The notes: a model not told the origin generated them from the letters alone. Positions 53,609 through 62,902 are shown, counted from the first letter of the stretch. The stretch is 64,000 nt of DNA from a bacterium 210917-SL.2.15 (GCA_020555605.1 JAJCJC010000001.1:372001-436000), one strand, 5' to 3'. Made by a program: numbers and translations.

Positions 53609-54279
53609 TTTGCATTTTCCTCCATTCTCTCGTTCCGATAGGCCATCTTCCAAAAAGCAAGCTCTAACAAACTTGCTTTTTCAAAAATATCAGCCAGATA
53701 CTTTTTATTTGCTACTGATAACCCGGCACATTTATGCTCTGCAAAAGCAGACCATTCTTTGCAGCTTTCTGCATATTGTTCATCCGCATAATCTTTGATA
53801 AAGTCCCAATATCTTGACTGTCTGCTTGTAGGAACAGCCGCCAATTTGCGGAATATATAGCTGTAACTTAGCATACAGGGAAGAACCGCCATTAAAATTT
53901 CTTCATTCTTTCCATGTGACGCAATCTCAAACATGAAATCAATGTAATTTTGATTTTCAGGCAGAGGAGCGATCAGTTCAATATCATTATCCGTCATGCA
54001 AAATTGCTTTAGATAATCCAGACGCACTTCTGATTCCGTATCATTTACAAAATTCAGCATGGAATAGTAAAGCTGAATTTCTCTTAATGTATCAGCATGA
54101 AAAATTGCCTTGCCGTATATACGGGCATAGTTTTTCAGATAGATACTATCCTGAATCATATATCTCTTGAACTTTTCAAGAGGTAGCTTTCCAGTTTGCA
54201 CTTCCTGCACAAATGGGGTAGCTGCACATTCTTCCCAAATGGGGATGTTGCGGGTTAAAATGTCTTTCATAAATGCCAT
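53605..54279 (-). CDS. tenA: Thiaminase II / aminopyrimidine salvage enzyme
   Basis: TenA hydrolyses aminopyrimidine breakdown products of thiamine to HMP for salvage. The helical fold and conserved patterns are visible: NIPIWEECAATPFVQEVQTG, KFKRYMIQDSIYLKNYARIY, LPCMLSYSYIFRKLA, YADEQYAESCKEW. 224 residues. It is the first gene after the two riboswitches. Confidence 0.92.
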   Translation of the reverse strand: MAFMKDILTRNIPIWEECAATPFVQEVQTGKLPLEKFKRYMIQDSIYLKNYARIYGKAIFHADTLREIQLYYSMLNFVNDTESEVRLDYLKQFCMTDNDIELIAPLPENQNYIDFMFEIASHGKNEEILMAVLPCMLSYSYIFRKLAAVPTSRQSRYWDFIKDYADEQYAESCKEWSAFAEHKCAGLSVANKKYLADIFEKASLLELAFWKMAYRNERMEENAK

Positions 54280-54304
54280 GTTTATTCCTCCTAAAATAAA
54301 AAAA

Positions 54305-54332
54305 TAGAGCCTCTAAAACAATTAGAAGCTCT
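54305..54332 (-). terminator. Terminator of TPP riboswitch A
   Basis: AGAGC-TCTA stem followed by TATTTTTTT on the minus strand, between aptamer A and tenA. Confidence 0.8.
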
Positions 54333-54360
54333 TTCAGACGCAATACGAGCGTAAGAAATT

Positions 54361-54433
54361 GCTTCCCTACGCCGGTATTAGCCGACAGGTCCAGAGGTCA
54401 GGTCTTACCTTTTTCAACTTGTTCAGTTCCCTC
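54361..54433 (-). promoter_or_regulatory. TPP riboswitch A (gene-proximal)
   Basis: The minus strand contains the THI-box core GACCTCTGGACCTGTCGGCT then AATACCGGCGTAGGGAAGC. It is the second of two aptamers read by the polymerase. It differs from B in helix bases but keeps pairing (GTCGG/CCGGC). Confidence 0.85.
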
Positions 54434-54466
54434 GCAAACACATATCATATCTTATTCAATTAAAAA

Positions 54467-54492
54467 GGACATTCCCAAAACAGAGAATGTCC
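54467..54492 (-). terminator. Terminator of TPP riboswitch B
   Basis: GGACATTC/GAATGTCC stem with T5 on the minus strand, after aptamer B. Confidence 0.85.
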
Positions 54493-54515
54493 AAAAAATA
54501 CGAATCTGTATTCTT

Positions 54516-54595
54516 TAGCTCCCTGCGTTGGTATTAGCCAACAGGTTCAAAGGGTCAGGTTTTAACCTTCTCAACTACAAGGTAGTCCCCCTGCT
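54516..54595 (-). promoter_or_regulatory. TPP riboswitch B (promoter-proximal)
   Basis: The minus strand reads GACCCTTTGAACCTGTTGGC then TAATACCAACGCAGGGAGCT, a textbook TPP aptamer end, with the 5' strand GCAGGGGG near 54593. It has its own terminator, so the leader carries two independent off-switches. Confidence 0.92.
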
Positions 54596-54603
54596 TGAGT
54601 ATT

Positions 54604-54632
54604 ATTATAGTTAAGAAGTCCCGGAAAGTCAA
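54604..54632 (-). promoter_or_regulatory. Promoter of the thiamine operon
   Basis: TTGACT (54627-54632), 17-bp spacer, TATAAT (54604-54609). It begins 28 bases left of the relaxase stop. Confidence 0.85.
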
Positions 54633-54659
54633 GGTCTATAGAATTCAAGTTAGCAAACC

Positions 54660-56078
54660 TTATTGACGGGATTTTTCTGTGCTGCGCTGCGGTTGTGGTG
54701 GGGAAGAAATCTCTAATAGGTATTCCACATTGGCCCGAACATTATGAAGTTCTTTCATATCATTTTTGGCCTGCTTATAGGCAGAATAGGCTTTCCGTTT
54801 TTGTTCCAGAAGATCGGTGTATTCCTCCCGGAGAGATTTGACAGAGGGGAGCTTTTTGATTCCCAGCTCGTCAAAATGATTCTTTGCCGCCTGGTGCAGC
54901 AGAATTTCAGCTTCATGTTCTGTTCGGAATTTTTTGCTGTACCCGGCTTTGCGATATTCTACATAGACAGCCCGCGTTTTCGCATAGTTTACGATCTGTT
55001 TTTGCAGCTCGGCATTGGCGTTCATTTTTGACTCCAGATCTTTGATCTGAACGGATAAGGTATTGAAATTAGTGGTAGTGGCGTTGGCTTTTTCCAGAAG
55101 ATCCTCATAACCCATATCGCCATGTTCTTTTAAGTAGAGCACTGCCTGAGAAAGCTGCTTTAGGTTGAACACTTTTGCCCAGCGCTCATAACCAGGGCCC
55201 TTGCCGGAACGGATTGCAACTTCAATATCAACCAGCAATCCAACTTTGGAAACCGTTTTTTTAGAAAAGGCATGGCGGGGTTTTACTGTCCGTGTACCGG
55301 CAATCCGTTCTTTGATGGCTTGTTCTGTATAATCGCCTTTGAGCGTATCGCATCGGGTATAATTTTCTTGTCCCGGAACTCGGAACCGAAGATGTTTTCT
55401 TTCACGGTTGACTTCCAGCCCAGCAGTTTCCAGCTTCTGTAGAAGTTCCTCAAAATCTTTTGGCTTTTCCTCTAATGCAGCATCAATAGCAATGCGTATC
55501 TGCTCCTGAAAGGAAGGCTGCTTTTTATTTCCCAGCCATGTGCCATAATGCTCCCGGCTGGGTTTCGGATTTTCTACAATCGAAAGTCCATGCTCCAAAC
55601 ACAGCTTGTCATTCATTCGCCGGATTGCCCAGGTAGAACCCCAGAAGTTGCGAAATTTTTTCTGACAGTCCAGTGTAGTAGAGTTGATAATGATGTGATT
55701 ATGGACATGGTGCTTATCCACATGGGTGCAGACAACAAAGGCATGGTTTCCTTTTGTGAGCTTCAGTGCCAGCTCCCTGCCGATCTGATTAGCTTCTTCT
55801 GGCGTAACTTCGCCGGGCTTAAATGCCTGACGGAGATGGTAGGCGATCACATCATCTGCACCCTGATTTCTGCCGGTCAGATTTGCATACTGTCGTTTGG
55901 ACAGAAGAAACTCTGCATCAGCAAGCCGGGTATCACACTCATAGCCATAAATGAATTTTCCAAAATCGGTTTTCTGCGGATTTTCTACATAATCAATAAT
56001 ATCTGAGATCGCAGTAGAGATATTCCGACCTTTTCCTACATGCAGAGGCATCAGTCTTGTGGTCGCTATTTTCGTCAC
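54660..56078 (-). CDS. MOBP-family relaxase
   Basis: The relaxase/mobilisation nuclease domain (VirD2-like) has the histidine triad HVDKHHVHNHIIINS near residues 117-131 and an N-terminal catalytic region (RNISTAISDIIDYVENPQK). Long coiled coils fill the C-terminal half. It nicks oriT and pilots the strand in transfer. 472 residues, consistent with Tn1549-type elements. Its 3' end is duplicated at 50821-51017. Confidence 0.93.
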   Translation of the reverse strand: MTKIATTRLMPLHVGKGRNISTAISDIIDYVENPQKTDFGKFIYGYECDTRLADAEFLLSKRQYANLTGRNQGADDVIAYHLRQAFKPGEVTPEEANQIGRELALKLTKGNHAFVVCTHVDKHHVHNHIIINSTTLDCQKKFRNFWGSTWAIRRMNDKLCLEHGLSIVENPKPSREHYGTWLGNKKQPSFQEQIRIAIDAALEEKPKDFEELLQKLETAGLEVNRERKHLRFRVPGQENYTRCDTLKGDYTEQAIKERIAGTRTVKPRHAFSKKTVSKVGLLVDIEVAIRSGKGPGYERWAKVFNLKQLSQAVLYLKEHGDMGYEDLLEKANATTTNFNTLSVQIKDLESKMNANAELQKQIVNYAKTRAVYVEYRKAGYSKKFRTEHEAEILLHQAAKNHFDELGIKKLPSVKSLREEYTDLLEQKRKAYSAYKQAKNDMKELHNVRANVEYLLEISSPPQPQRSTEKSRQ

Positions 56079-56157
56079 CTCCTTAACTTAATTCCAATCA
56101 GAGAAGTTATAATTGCAGAAAAAGAGCGGGGCTGCCTATGCGCCCCGCCAAATCTGC

Positions 56158-56448
56158 TTAACCAAATATAAAATCCTTTAAGGCACTGTTTGCCCCGCCA
56201 ATGATCCCTACCAGCCATGCAGCCGCCAGAGGCAGACCGTATGGACTGATAAGAAAGGCGATCATAAGCCATGCAAGACCCGGCAAAAATCCTGCGACAA
56301 AGAACAGCACCAATGCCGCCAGAAAGATGATCCCAGAAAGAATCCCAAGTACCGCACCGGAAAGAACCACTAAAAATTTACATACCAGATAAAGAATCCC
56401 CGTAACCAGCATAAAGGGAAGTGCCAGTAATTTACCTATCAAACGCAT
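56158..56448 (-). CDS. Small ICE membrane protein (CD1845 type)
   Basis: This 96-residue hydrophobic protein with three or four helices (MRLIGKLLALPFMLVTGILY…) is like the CD1845-family protein found beside relaxase in Tn1549-like elements. Function unknown. Confidence 0.8.
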   Translation of the reverse strand: MRLIGKLLALPFMLVTGILYLVCKFLVVLSGAVLGILSGIIFLAALVLFFVAGFLPGLAWLMIAFLISPYGLPLAAAWLVGIIGGANSALKDFIFG

Positions 56449-56533
56449 ACGCTTTGCCTCCTTTCAGAAGGGCATCTGCCCTTATAAAAATTTTACCGTG
56501 ACGGCAAAAAGAAAGCAACGGCTTTCCGGCTGT

Positions 56534-56878
56534 TTATGAAATGTTTGCAAATCCCCGGATCAGTTTGTCCATGCCATCCCAAAGGCTGTCCAGACGGGTG
56601 CGGATGTCATCTATATCTGCGGCATAAATATTGCCGGTCTCATTGGCCCGTCTGGTATATTGGTTTAAGTTATTGGAACAAATGCGGAGAAGCCGGATCA
56701 TTTCCTGAATATCTCCCATATCAAGGTGGATGATGTAACCGTCTACGGCCATCTTTCGCAGATATGCCGACAGGTTGGTAATGCCAAGTTCCGCCATGCG
56801 TTCTTTTACCAGTTCGGCCTCCGCTTCGGACATGACAAATTCGACGCGGACGGATTTTTTGTTATGCCCGCCATTCAT
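56534..56878 (-). CDS. mobC: Relaxosome accessory protein MobC
   Basis: This 114-residue ribbon-helix-helix type protein has VRVEFVMSEAEAELVKERM, NLSAYLRKMAVDGY and NLNQYTRRANETG. MobC opens oriT for the relaxase. It overlaps the upstream gene by 4 bases and is transcribed before the relaxase. Confidence 0.9.
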   Translation of the reverse strand: MNGGHNKKSVRVEFVMSEAEAELVKERMAELGITNLSAYLRKMAVDGYIIHLDMGDIQEMIRLLRICSNNLNQYTRRANETGNIYAADIDDIRTRLDSLWDGMDKLIRGFANIS

Positions 56879-57573
56879 CGTTCCAACCCTCTTTTATGAG
56901 ATGAGACCTCCTGCGTCGAAACCGCCGTCTTTGCTCTTTTGAGTTTTTCCCGCAGGGTGGTCTTTTCCAGCTTATCAAGATATTCCTCCAGATTTCCGGC
57001 TGTCGCATGATAGCTGCGTTTGAGGCGTTCCCGTTTTAGAATTATCATCAGCTCCGGCTCATTTTCTGGCAGATAAGTCATTGTTTTAGGGGCTCCATGC
57101 TCTGGCATAAGCCGGTTCATAAATTGTCTCCGTTCCTGATAGGGAATCGTGATAACATTTCCATCCTCAAAAGCAACGGCTACATTTCCGATTGGACAGG
57201 TCAATTTTTTCATCCGTTCCACATGTTCTCTATAATTTAGCGGATAGAGATCGCCAAATATTTTTCCGTCCCTGACTTCTTTCAAAGAGATGGCATAAGC
57301 CAAAACGGGATCATTTGTCTGCTCCTGGTAAAACCGCCACACTTTGTTTTCATGGCTGCCCTCCAGATAAACTTCCCGTTCGCGCAGGGTATAGGTTCCG
57401 CAAGGGCGTGACATCCAAAGAAGCTGTTTATCCTCTGAACGCTCTGACACAGCCAGTTTTGAGATCAGTTCCTTATCCAGGTCAAAGTCCTCTTTATAAT
57501 GTTGGGTATGAAGATCTACGATACGGGAAAGAGCACCCAAAAGATCTACATCCTCAAATCTTACCCCGGCCAT
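56875..57573 (-). CDS. Conserved ICE protein of unknown function
   Basis: The 232-residue protein begins MAGVRFEDVDLLGALSRIVD and is rich in charged residues. It has no motif I recognise. Conserved position in Tn1549-like elements between MobC and the YodL-like gene suggests a transfer-linked role. Confidence 0.7.
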   Translation of the reverse strand: MAGVRFEDVDLLGALSRIVDLHTQHYKEDFDLDKELISKLAVSERSEDKQLLWMSRPCGTYTLREREVYLEGSHENKVWRFYQEQTNDPVLAYAISLKEVRDGKIFGDLYPLNYREHVERMKKLTCPIGNVAVAFEDGNVITIPYQERRQFMNRLMPEHGAPKTMTYLPENEPELMIILKRERLKRSYHATAGNLEEYLDKLEKTTLREKLKRAKTAVSTQEVSSHKRGLER

Positions 57574-58493
57574 CAGCGTTCCCTTTCCGGCACCGGAGGG
57601 ATCATCTGCCTTGCTTCATGCTCCGGTTTGTCTGCTTTCAAACGGTCCATCAAAGACGGCTTTGCTTCCGGCACCAGCTCCCGGATTTCTTCATCCGTCT
57701 GTCCGTCTGTCAGATCCGGGCGCACAGGAGGTTCGTTGTTCAGCCTGCCATCCAGCATATTGTAGTTGCCGGTCTGACCTTCCTCATAAAGTTCTGCATT
57801 GCGCAGATAACTCTCCGGCGCCTGAAATGGCTGTCCGGCAAACAGAATTTCTCTTTGGGTGGTAAACTGTGCAAGGACCCCATTTTGCAGTCTTGCAAAT
57901 TCTTCATACTGGCGCAGGGTAAGCCCTCGTTCCAGCATTTCCGCCTGGGTATGCGCCCAGCCTTCTCCATAGAGAAAATAGTACATGTCGGGCTGATCAC
58001 AGACAAAACACAGGGAACCGTCCTGATTGTCATAGTAAGATGGCTGCATATTCTGGTAATGGCAGCGTTCCTCACGCCCCAAATACACACGGTTGTCCGC
58101 ACCCAGCATAGCGACCATACCCGCGTAATTACTATGGACCGCAGAGCGGATTTCTACCAGCGGATCTGTTTGAGAAGGAATCTGTCTGCCCGGAATCTCA
58201 TTTTGTTTTTCCGCTGCATCATTTCTTGGTATCACTTCTTCATGGCTGCGTGCATCCAGCTCCGGTTGAGATGTTCCTTTCCGAACAGCACCGGGCTCCG
58301 GTTCTTTTTCTTTCACATAGTATCGGACATTTGCTGTCGTATGTTCGTTGGCTTCCTTTGCATAGTTTTCAGCAGCAGCTTTGGTATCAAACTCCAACGG
58401 TTTTCCATTTTCCTTGCACCAGCTTTGTGCCGGTCCGAAAATAGAAGTGCTGCTTCGTACTGCCCATACACCATAGGTCCGTTTCTTTTCCAT
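57573..58493 (-). CDS. Conserved ICE protein of unknown function
   Basis: This 306-residue acidic, low-hydrophobicity protein has an N-terminal small domain (YGVWAVRSSTSIFGPAQSWCKENGKPLEFDTKAAAENYA), reminiscent of SPOR/YodL-like modules, and a Pro/Glu-rich C-terminus. It touches the next gene end to start. Role unknown. Confidence 0.7.
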   Translation of the reverse strand: MEKKRTYGVWAVRSSTSIFGPAQSWCKENGKPLEFDTKAAAENYAKEANEHTTANVRYYVKEKEPEPGAVRKGTSQPELDARSHEEVIPRNDAAEKQNEIPGRQIPSQTDPLVEIRSAVHSNYAGMVAMLGADNRVYLGREERCHYQNMQPSYYDNQDGSLCFVCDQPDMYYFLYGEGWAHTQAEMLERGLTLRQYEEFARLQNGVLAQFTTQREILFAGQPFQAPESYLRNAELYEEGQTGNYNMLDGRLNNEPPVRPDLTDGQTDEEIRELVPEAKPSLMDRLKADKPEHEARQMIPPVPERER

Positions 58494-58506
58494 TCCGCAT
58501 CCCTCC

Positions 58507-59139
58507 TTATCGTTCCTGCTGTTTGGAAGTTTGTTGCTTTTTTACCGGGTCTGCCGGTTTTGTTGCTTTTAGCTGCTGACGGAGAGAATTCTTATGCTCC
58601 AGTTCGGAATCTGTGATGTTGACATATTCGCCAATGATACAGAGCGCTTCTCCATAACTGCCGGAAACAAATACCCGATCAGACATTTCTTTTGCCTGTT
58701 CTTTCAAACCATGCTCCCGCAAAGTACGGGAAGCAATACCCAGCAGATTAAAAATGTTCCCATCTGCTCCGATCAGCGGACAATCCGGTTTATCTGCCAA
58801 CGCTTCCGGTGTTTCTATAAATCCGCCTAAATAATTCGGCACAAAGTCCGACAGCCATGTGCCGCCATAGACTTCATGGGTCTGTAAACGCCACAGGGCA
58901 AGTTTTCCTATATCCAGTTTCACATCATCAAACGGGTAAAGCAGACAGGTCAGTTCGCCGTGCTGAAAAGCAGCCACATTCTCAAACTGACAGCCATCTT
59001 TCAATATGCCTGCTTTTGTCAGCATTTCATTGATCCCGTCCACCCACTCTGTCAGATCCCCGCCACAGCCCTGTAAAATCAGTCCTTCCTTATCCGGCAT
59101 GCGGCGAAGGTCCTCCGCGGTAATCGTGTTGATATTCAA
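58507..59139 (-). CDS. Conserved ICE protein (DUF4316-like region)
   Basis: The 210-residue protein (MNINTITAEDLRRMPDKEGLILQGC…) has a C-terminal lysine/glutamine tail. It is typical of Tn1549-like elements next to the cysteine-rich VLP gene. No enzyme motif is visible. Confidence 0.65.
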   Translation of the reverse strand: MNINTITAEDLRRMPDKEGLILQGCGGDLTEWVDGINEMLTKAGILKDGCQFENVAAFQHGELTCLLYPFDDVKLDIGKLALWRLQTHEVYGGTWLSDFVPNYLGGFIETPEALADKPDCPLIGADGNIFNLLGIASRTLREHGLKEQAKEMSDRVFVSGSYGEALCIIGEYVNITDSELEHKNSLRQQLKATKPADPVKKQQTSKQQER

Positions 59140-59292
59140 AAAATCGCCTCCTATCGTTTTTGTTAAAATATATGTTTTGTCCGCAACTTAACCTCATTTC
59201 AAAGCACCGGAGTATTCTTATACAGCTCCCTTGAAAACAGGTGCAAAAAGCCCTTGAAAATCAAGGACTTTTAAGGCTAAGTTGCGGACATA

Positions 59293-59661
59293 TCATGGTT
59301 GGTTTTGCCGCTTCCGGCGTTTGCGTTCCCGCTCGGATTTCCGTCTTGCATAGACCCGGCAGGCAGCGGAACAATATGCCTGGCTGGTTGTAGGAAGATA
59401 TGCCTTTCCACACACAGGGCATATTTTCTGTCTCATGGAGGTGTCCTCGCCGGTAATGGCTGATTCCAGTGCTGCATCCACCGGCAGCACCGCTTTTTCA
59501 AAGTACCTGCAATAAGCACCGGTCCACCATTTATTCAGCATGTAACAAGGGCTGTCCAGAGGAAGGCAGATCTTATCCTGGGAGTCATAGTTGGCGCAAA
59601 GCTCCGTAACCAGCTTTCGGATCGTAGCCCGCTCCGAGCGGTTCAATTCTCTCTCCGCCAT
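59293..59661 (-). CDS. Cysteine-rich VLP-type protein
   Basis: This 122-residue protein has the C-terminal zinc motif CPVCGKAYLPTTSQAYCSAAC (first and last cysteine pairs) and a very basic end (RRKSERERKRRKRQNQ). The start at 59661 follows AAAGGTAGGCGTT; the longer frame overlaps the next gene. Common in Tn1549-type ICEs; likely nucleic-acid binding. Confidence 0.82.
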   Translation of the reverse strand: MAERELNRSERATIRKLVTELCANYDSQDKICLPLDSPCYMLNKWWTGAYCRYFEKAVLPVDAALESAITGEDTSMRQKICPVCGKAYLPTTSQAYCSAACRVYARRKSERERKRRKRQNQP

Positions 59662-59666
59662 AACGC

Positions 59667-60050
59667 CTACCTTTCCGGGGCTCTGCTTTGCCAACCGCTG
59701 GAAATTTCGGTTGTATCAGTAACATTCCTGGGCTGTGAAAGGGCATCGGCGATAGAGTTCCGCTTTTTCTGTTTTGGTTCATGGTAAATAAAAAGTTCAT
59801 TTTTTCCTGGTACATACAACAATCCATTTTCTTCGCAGCGGAAAATATCACATTCTTTGTCTGTTGAAACGGTATAAAAGTCTTTGTAATCATAAGGTGC
59901 TTTTTGCCGATCCTGATAGGTACACAGCCCTAAGTTGGGGTCACTTGCCAGCCGTTTCGATATGGCGAAAAAGTCGCCTTCTTTTTTGTGAAATTTTCGT
60001 ATGGGCGTGAAGTGATAACCGCCATATTCAAAGGTTTTTCGATCGCTCAT
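59667..60050 (-). CDS. Small conserved ICE protein
   Basis: The 127-residue protein (MSDRKTFEYGGYHFTPIRKF…) has no recognisable catalytic motif. It overlaps topB by 4 bases, so it is coupled to it. Confidence 0.7.
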   Translation of the reverse strand: MSDRKTFEYGGYHFTPIRKFHKKEGDFFAISKRLASDPNLGLCTYQDRQKAPYDYKDFYTVSTDKECDIFRCEENGLLYVPGKNELFIYHEPKQKKRNSIADALSQPRNVTDTTEISSGWQSRAPER

Positions 60051-62155
60051 TTACGCCTGCCTTTCTTTACTGGAAATTCCAGCTTGAAATTCACATATTT
60101 ACCGCCGGTATCATCCAGAATCACTTCCGCATCATAGGTCTTTCCTGTTTTTTCACTGTAAAGCCCGGACATAGAAATACGGCCCTCTTTCAAAAGAGCC
60201 GCTGCCACAGACTTTGTGATGGATTTTTTCTTGCTGGAAAAGAAACGGTTATCTTTCCAAAGAGCAAAAGAACATTCCCTGTTGTCGCAGAAAAAACCTT
60301 TCTTTCCTTCATATACCGGGGCTCCGCAGCGAGGACATACCCCTACGGCTTCATGTGCAGTTCCTCTGGAAGAAGGAAACAGATCCGCAAAACGTTCTTC
60401 CGGGGTAGTATGTTCTTTTACCAGCGTCCGGCTCATATCTGCAATCTGATCCATAAAAGATGTTGCCGACAGTTCGCCATGTTCCACTTGTTTCAGCATG
60501 GATTCCCATTCTGCAGTTAAGATGGGAGATTTGATATTGTCCGGCAGGACTGCGATCAGGTTCTTTCCTTTTTCCGTAGGAATGAGCTGCTTTTTCTTTC
60601 GCTGTACAAATCCGGCAGAAACCAGCTTTTCCAGTGTTGCCGCACGGGTAGCCGGAGTACCCAATCCTTTACGCTCGGCATCTTCCGGCATATCTTCCGC
60701 ACCGGCAGTCTCCATAGCGGACAGCAGTGTGTCCTCCGTATAGTGTTTCGGCGGTGAAGTTTTCCCTTCACGGAGACTTGCTGATACAGCTTCAAAAGTC
60801 TGTCCTTCCTGCAGCACAGGGAGAGCGACAGCTTCATTTTCTTTGTGTTCCGTTTCACTCTGCCTGATACTCATACGGTGAATCCGTTCCACCTCTTTCC
60901 AGCCGGACTGTAAAATAGTCTTTCCTTTTGCCGTAAAAGTATATCCCTGGCAGTCCAATATAGCGGTGACCGCTTCAAATCGGTGTACCTGCGTTGTGGC
61001 ACAAAGCAGTCTGACGGCAAGCAGGGTAAGCACATCCCGCTCCCCGGAAGGAAGCTCTGACAGGTCTGTCCGTGCGATTTCCACAGTTGGGATAATGGCA
61101 TGGTGGTCAGTCACTTTGCTGTCATCTGTTACCCGGTCAATGTCCGGCTCTCCGGCGTAGCCTTTTCCAAAGGGCATATTGTCACGCAGCCACAGGATCA
61201 GGGAAGCGGCGGTTGCCTGCATGTCCTTCGTCAAATACTGGCTGTCCGTTCTCGGATAGGTTGCCAGCTTCTTTTCATAGAGAGATTGCACATAATCAAG
61301 GGTCTGTTGAGCCGTATAGCCATAAATACGGTTACATTCCCTTTGCAGAGTTGTAAGGTCATAAAGGCGGGGAGGCTGTATAGTTTTTACCTGCTTTTCC
61401 ACAGAACGCACAAAAGCGGAGTTGTGGTCACAGTCCATACGGATTTTTTCAGCCTCGGATCGTTCCGTCATTTTTTCGCCGGAAGCAGTAAAACCTCCGC
61501 AGGTGATTTCCGGCACATAAAAAGGCTTACTGATGAAGGATTCAATATCCGACTCACGCTGTACCAAAAGTGCCAGCGTCGGTGACATAACACGGCCGAC
61601 ATTTAGTGTGACACCATACAGGACAGAAAAAAGCCGGGTGGCATTGATCCCGATCAGCCAGTCGGCTCCTGCCCGGCATACTGCCGCATCATAGAGTTTA
61701 TCGTAATCACTGCCGGGACGGAGATGGTCAAAACCCTCACGGATCGCCGCATCCTCCATACTGGAAATCCAAAGGCGTTCCATAGGCTTATTACATCCGG
61801 CATATTCATAGACCAGACGGAAGATCAGTTCTCCTTCACGCCCGGCATCCGTAGCGCATACCACAGAATCAACCCGTTTGTCCTTCATCAGCCGGCACAA
61901 AAGGGCAAGCTGCTTTTTCTTATCCTTTGGAACTTCATATTTCCAGTTTTCCGGTAGGATCGGAAGGTCCTCATACCGCCATTTGGCGTACTGTTCTTTG
62001 TAAGCCTCCGGCTGTGCCAGTTCCAAAAGATGTCCCACGCACCAGCTCACCAGATAACCGGAACCTTCGAGATAACCATCTTTTCTTTCCGTTGCGCCTA
62101 ATACTGCTGCCAGTGACATAGCAACAGAGGGCTTTTCTGCAATCACAAGTTTCAA
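60047..62155 (-). CDS. topB: DNA topoisomerase III
   Basis: The type IA topoisomerase has the Toprim N-terminus MKLVIAEKPSVAMSLAAVLG, the metal motif DAGREGELIFR, the catalytic Tyr in ATYPRTDSQY and a C-terminal zinc ribbon CPRCGAPVYEGKKGFFCDNREC. It removes single-strand links during transfer or replication of the element. 702 residues; TTG start with GGAGGAATAAAAA upstream. Confidence 0.95.
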   Translation of the reverse strand: MKLVIAEKPSVAMSLAAVLGATERKDGYLEGSGYLVSWCVGHLLELAQPEAYKEQYAKWRYEDLPILPENWKYEVPKDKKKQLALLCRLMKDKRVDSVVCATDAGREGELIFRLVYEYAGCNKPMERLWISSMEDAAIREGFDHLRPGSDYDKLYDAAVCRAGADWLIGINATRLFSVLYGVTLNVGRVMSPTLALLVQRESDIESFISKPFYVPEITCGGFTASGEKMTERSEAEKIRMDCDHNSAFVRSVEKQVKTIQPPRLYDLTTLQRECNRIYGYTAQQTLDYVQSLYEKKLATYPRTDSQYLTKDMQATAASLILWLRDNMPFGKGYAGEPDIDRVTDDSKVTDHHAIIPTVEIARTDLSELPSGERDVLTLLAVRLLCATTQVHRFEAVTAILDCQGYTFTAKGKTILQSGWKEVERIHRMSIRQSETEHKENEAVALPVLQEGQTFEAVSASLREGKTSPPKHYTEDTLLSAMETAGAEDMPEDAERKGLGTPATRAATLEKLVSAGFVQRKKKQLIPTEKGKNLIAVLPDNIKSPILTAEWESMLKQVEHGELSATSFMDQIADMSRTLVKEHTTPEERFADLFPSSRGTAHEAVGVCPRCGAPVYEGKKGFFCDNRECSFALWKDNRFFSSKKKSITKSVAAALLKEGRISMSGLYSEKTGKTYDAEVILDDTGGKYVNFKLEFPVKKGRRK

Positions 62156-62158
62156 TTT

Positions 62159-62284
62159 TTATTCCTCCTTCATAGTTTCAAATTCTTTATCCGCAAGTTT
62201 TCCGGTTTGCATAAGACACATCAGCATAACGCCGGAAGCCATTCCTCCGGCAAAGGTAAGGAAATGTGAAATCAGGTTCCACAT
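62159..62284 (-). CDS. DUF3789-like membrane peptide (41 residues)
   Basis: MWNLISHFLTFAGGMASGVM then LMCLMQTGKLADKEF…: one helix and an acidic tail. GGAGGAATGCTT precedes its ATG and its end carries the topB ribosome site. It is typical of the gene before topB in Tn1549-like elements. Confidence 0.8.
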   Translation of the reverse strand: MWNLISHFLTFAGGMASGVMLMCLMQTGKLADKEFETMKEE

Positions 62285-62312
62285 AAGCATTCCTCCTAAA
62301 AATGGGTAAAGA

Positions 62313-62337
62313 AAAACGCCCACTTCAAAGTGAGCGC
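62313..62337 (-). terminator. Terminator after the SLOG gene
   Basis: GCGC-CACTT/AAGTG-GCG stem followed by T5 on the minus strand. Confidence 0.65.
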
Positions 62338-62349
62338 ATCAACAGGTAT

Positions 62350-62859
62350 CTATTTTGTTTTTGGTTTCAAGTGATCCGGCAGGACGATCTCTCCAACCGG
62401 GATTTCCCGCAGTTCCTTTTTCATCCGATGGGTGAAGCGGATCGTCTTTGCCGTACCGCCGGTTTCCCGTCCGTCATATACAGCGATCACTCGGTCGGAG
62501 TGCTCCACCATATAGCGGTTTCTGTGGGAGTAGACGCTTGGGAGATATTTTTCCTGTATGACAACAACATCCGCACAAGCCTCCAGCAGTTCACGGGTTC
62601 TTGTTTTCTTATTTAGGCTGTCCAGACGCTTGCGGTAAGGGATCACTGCGATCAGCTCCAGTGCCGGGGTGGTCTGCTTTCTTTCCAGCACCAGCTCCAC
62701 AAAATACTGGTCTACGCCATCTGCAAAACCGCTCATAAAACAGGTGAACCCATCTGTAACAGCAGCATCGATCTCATGTGCCAAGGCTGTTTTTATTTTG
62801 TTGATCTCATTCTGCGGTAAATCCCTGTGTCCGGTAACACAGCAAGTTTTTCCTTTCAT
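62350..62859 (-). CDS. SLOG/DUF1273-family nucleotide-binding protein
   Basis: This 169-residue Rossmann-like protein has KTCCVTGHRDLPQNE, FMSGFADGVDQYFVELVL, ELIAVIPYRKR, DRVIAVYDGRETGGTAKTI, the SLOG pattern seen in YpsA-like proteins, thought to bind nucleotide-derived ligands. On ICEs it may take part in signalling or defence; not shown. Confidence 0.85.
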   Translation of the reverse strand: MKGKTCCVTGHRDLPQNEINKIKTALAHEIDAAVTDGFTCFMSGFADGVDQYFVELVLERKQTTPALELIAVIPYRKRLDSLNKKTRTRELLEACADVVVIQEKYLPSVYSHRNRYMVEHSDRVIAVYDGRETGGTAKTIRFTHRMKKELREIPVGEIVLPDHLKPKTK

Positions 62860-62902
62860 CGGTCATCCCTCCATCTGATAGGTAAAATTCTTCACTTTTC
62901 AT

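Noticed and set aside
57315..58616. 433-codon plus-strand frame
   Set aside because: It covers three conserved ICE genes on the other strand and has no ribosome site or recognisable domain.
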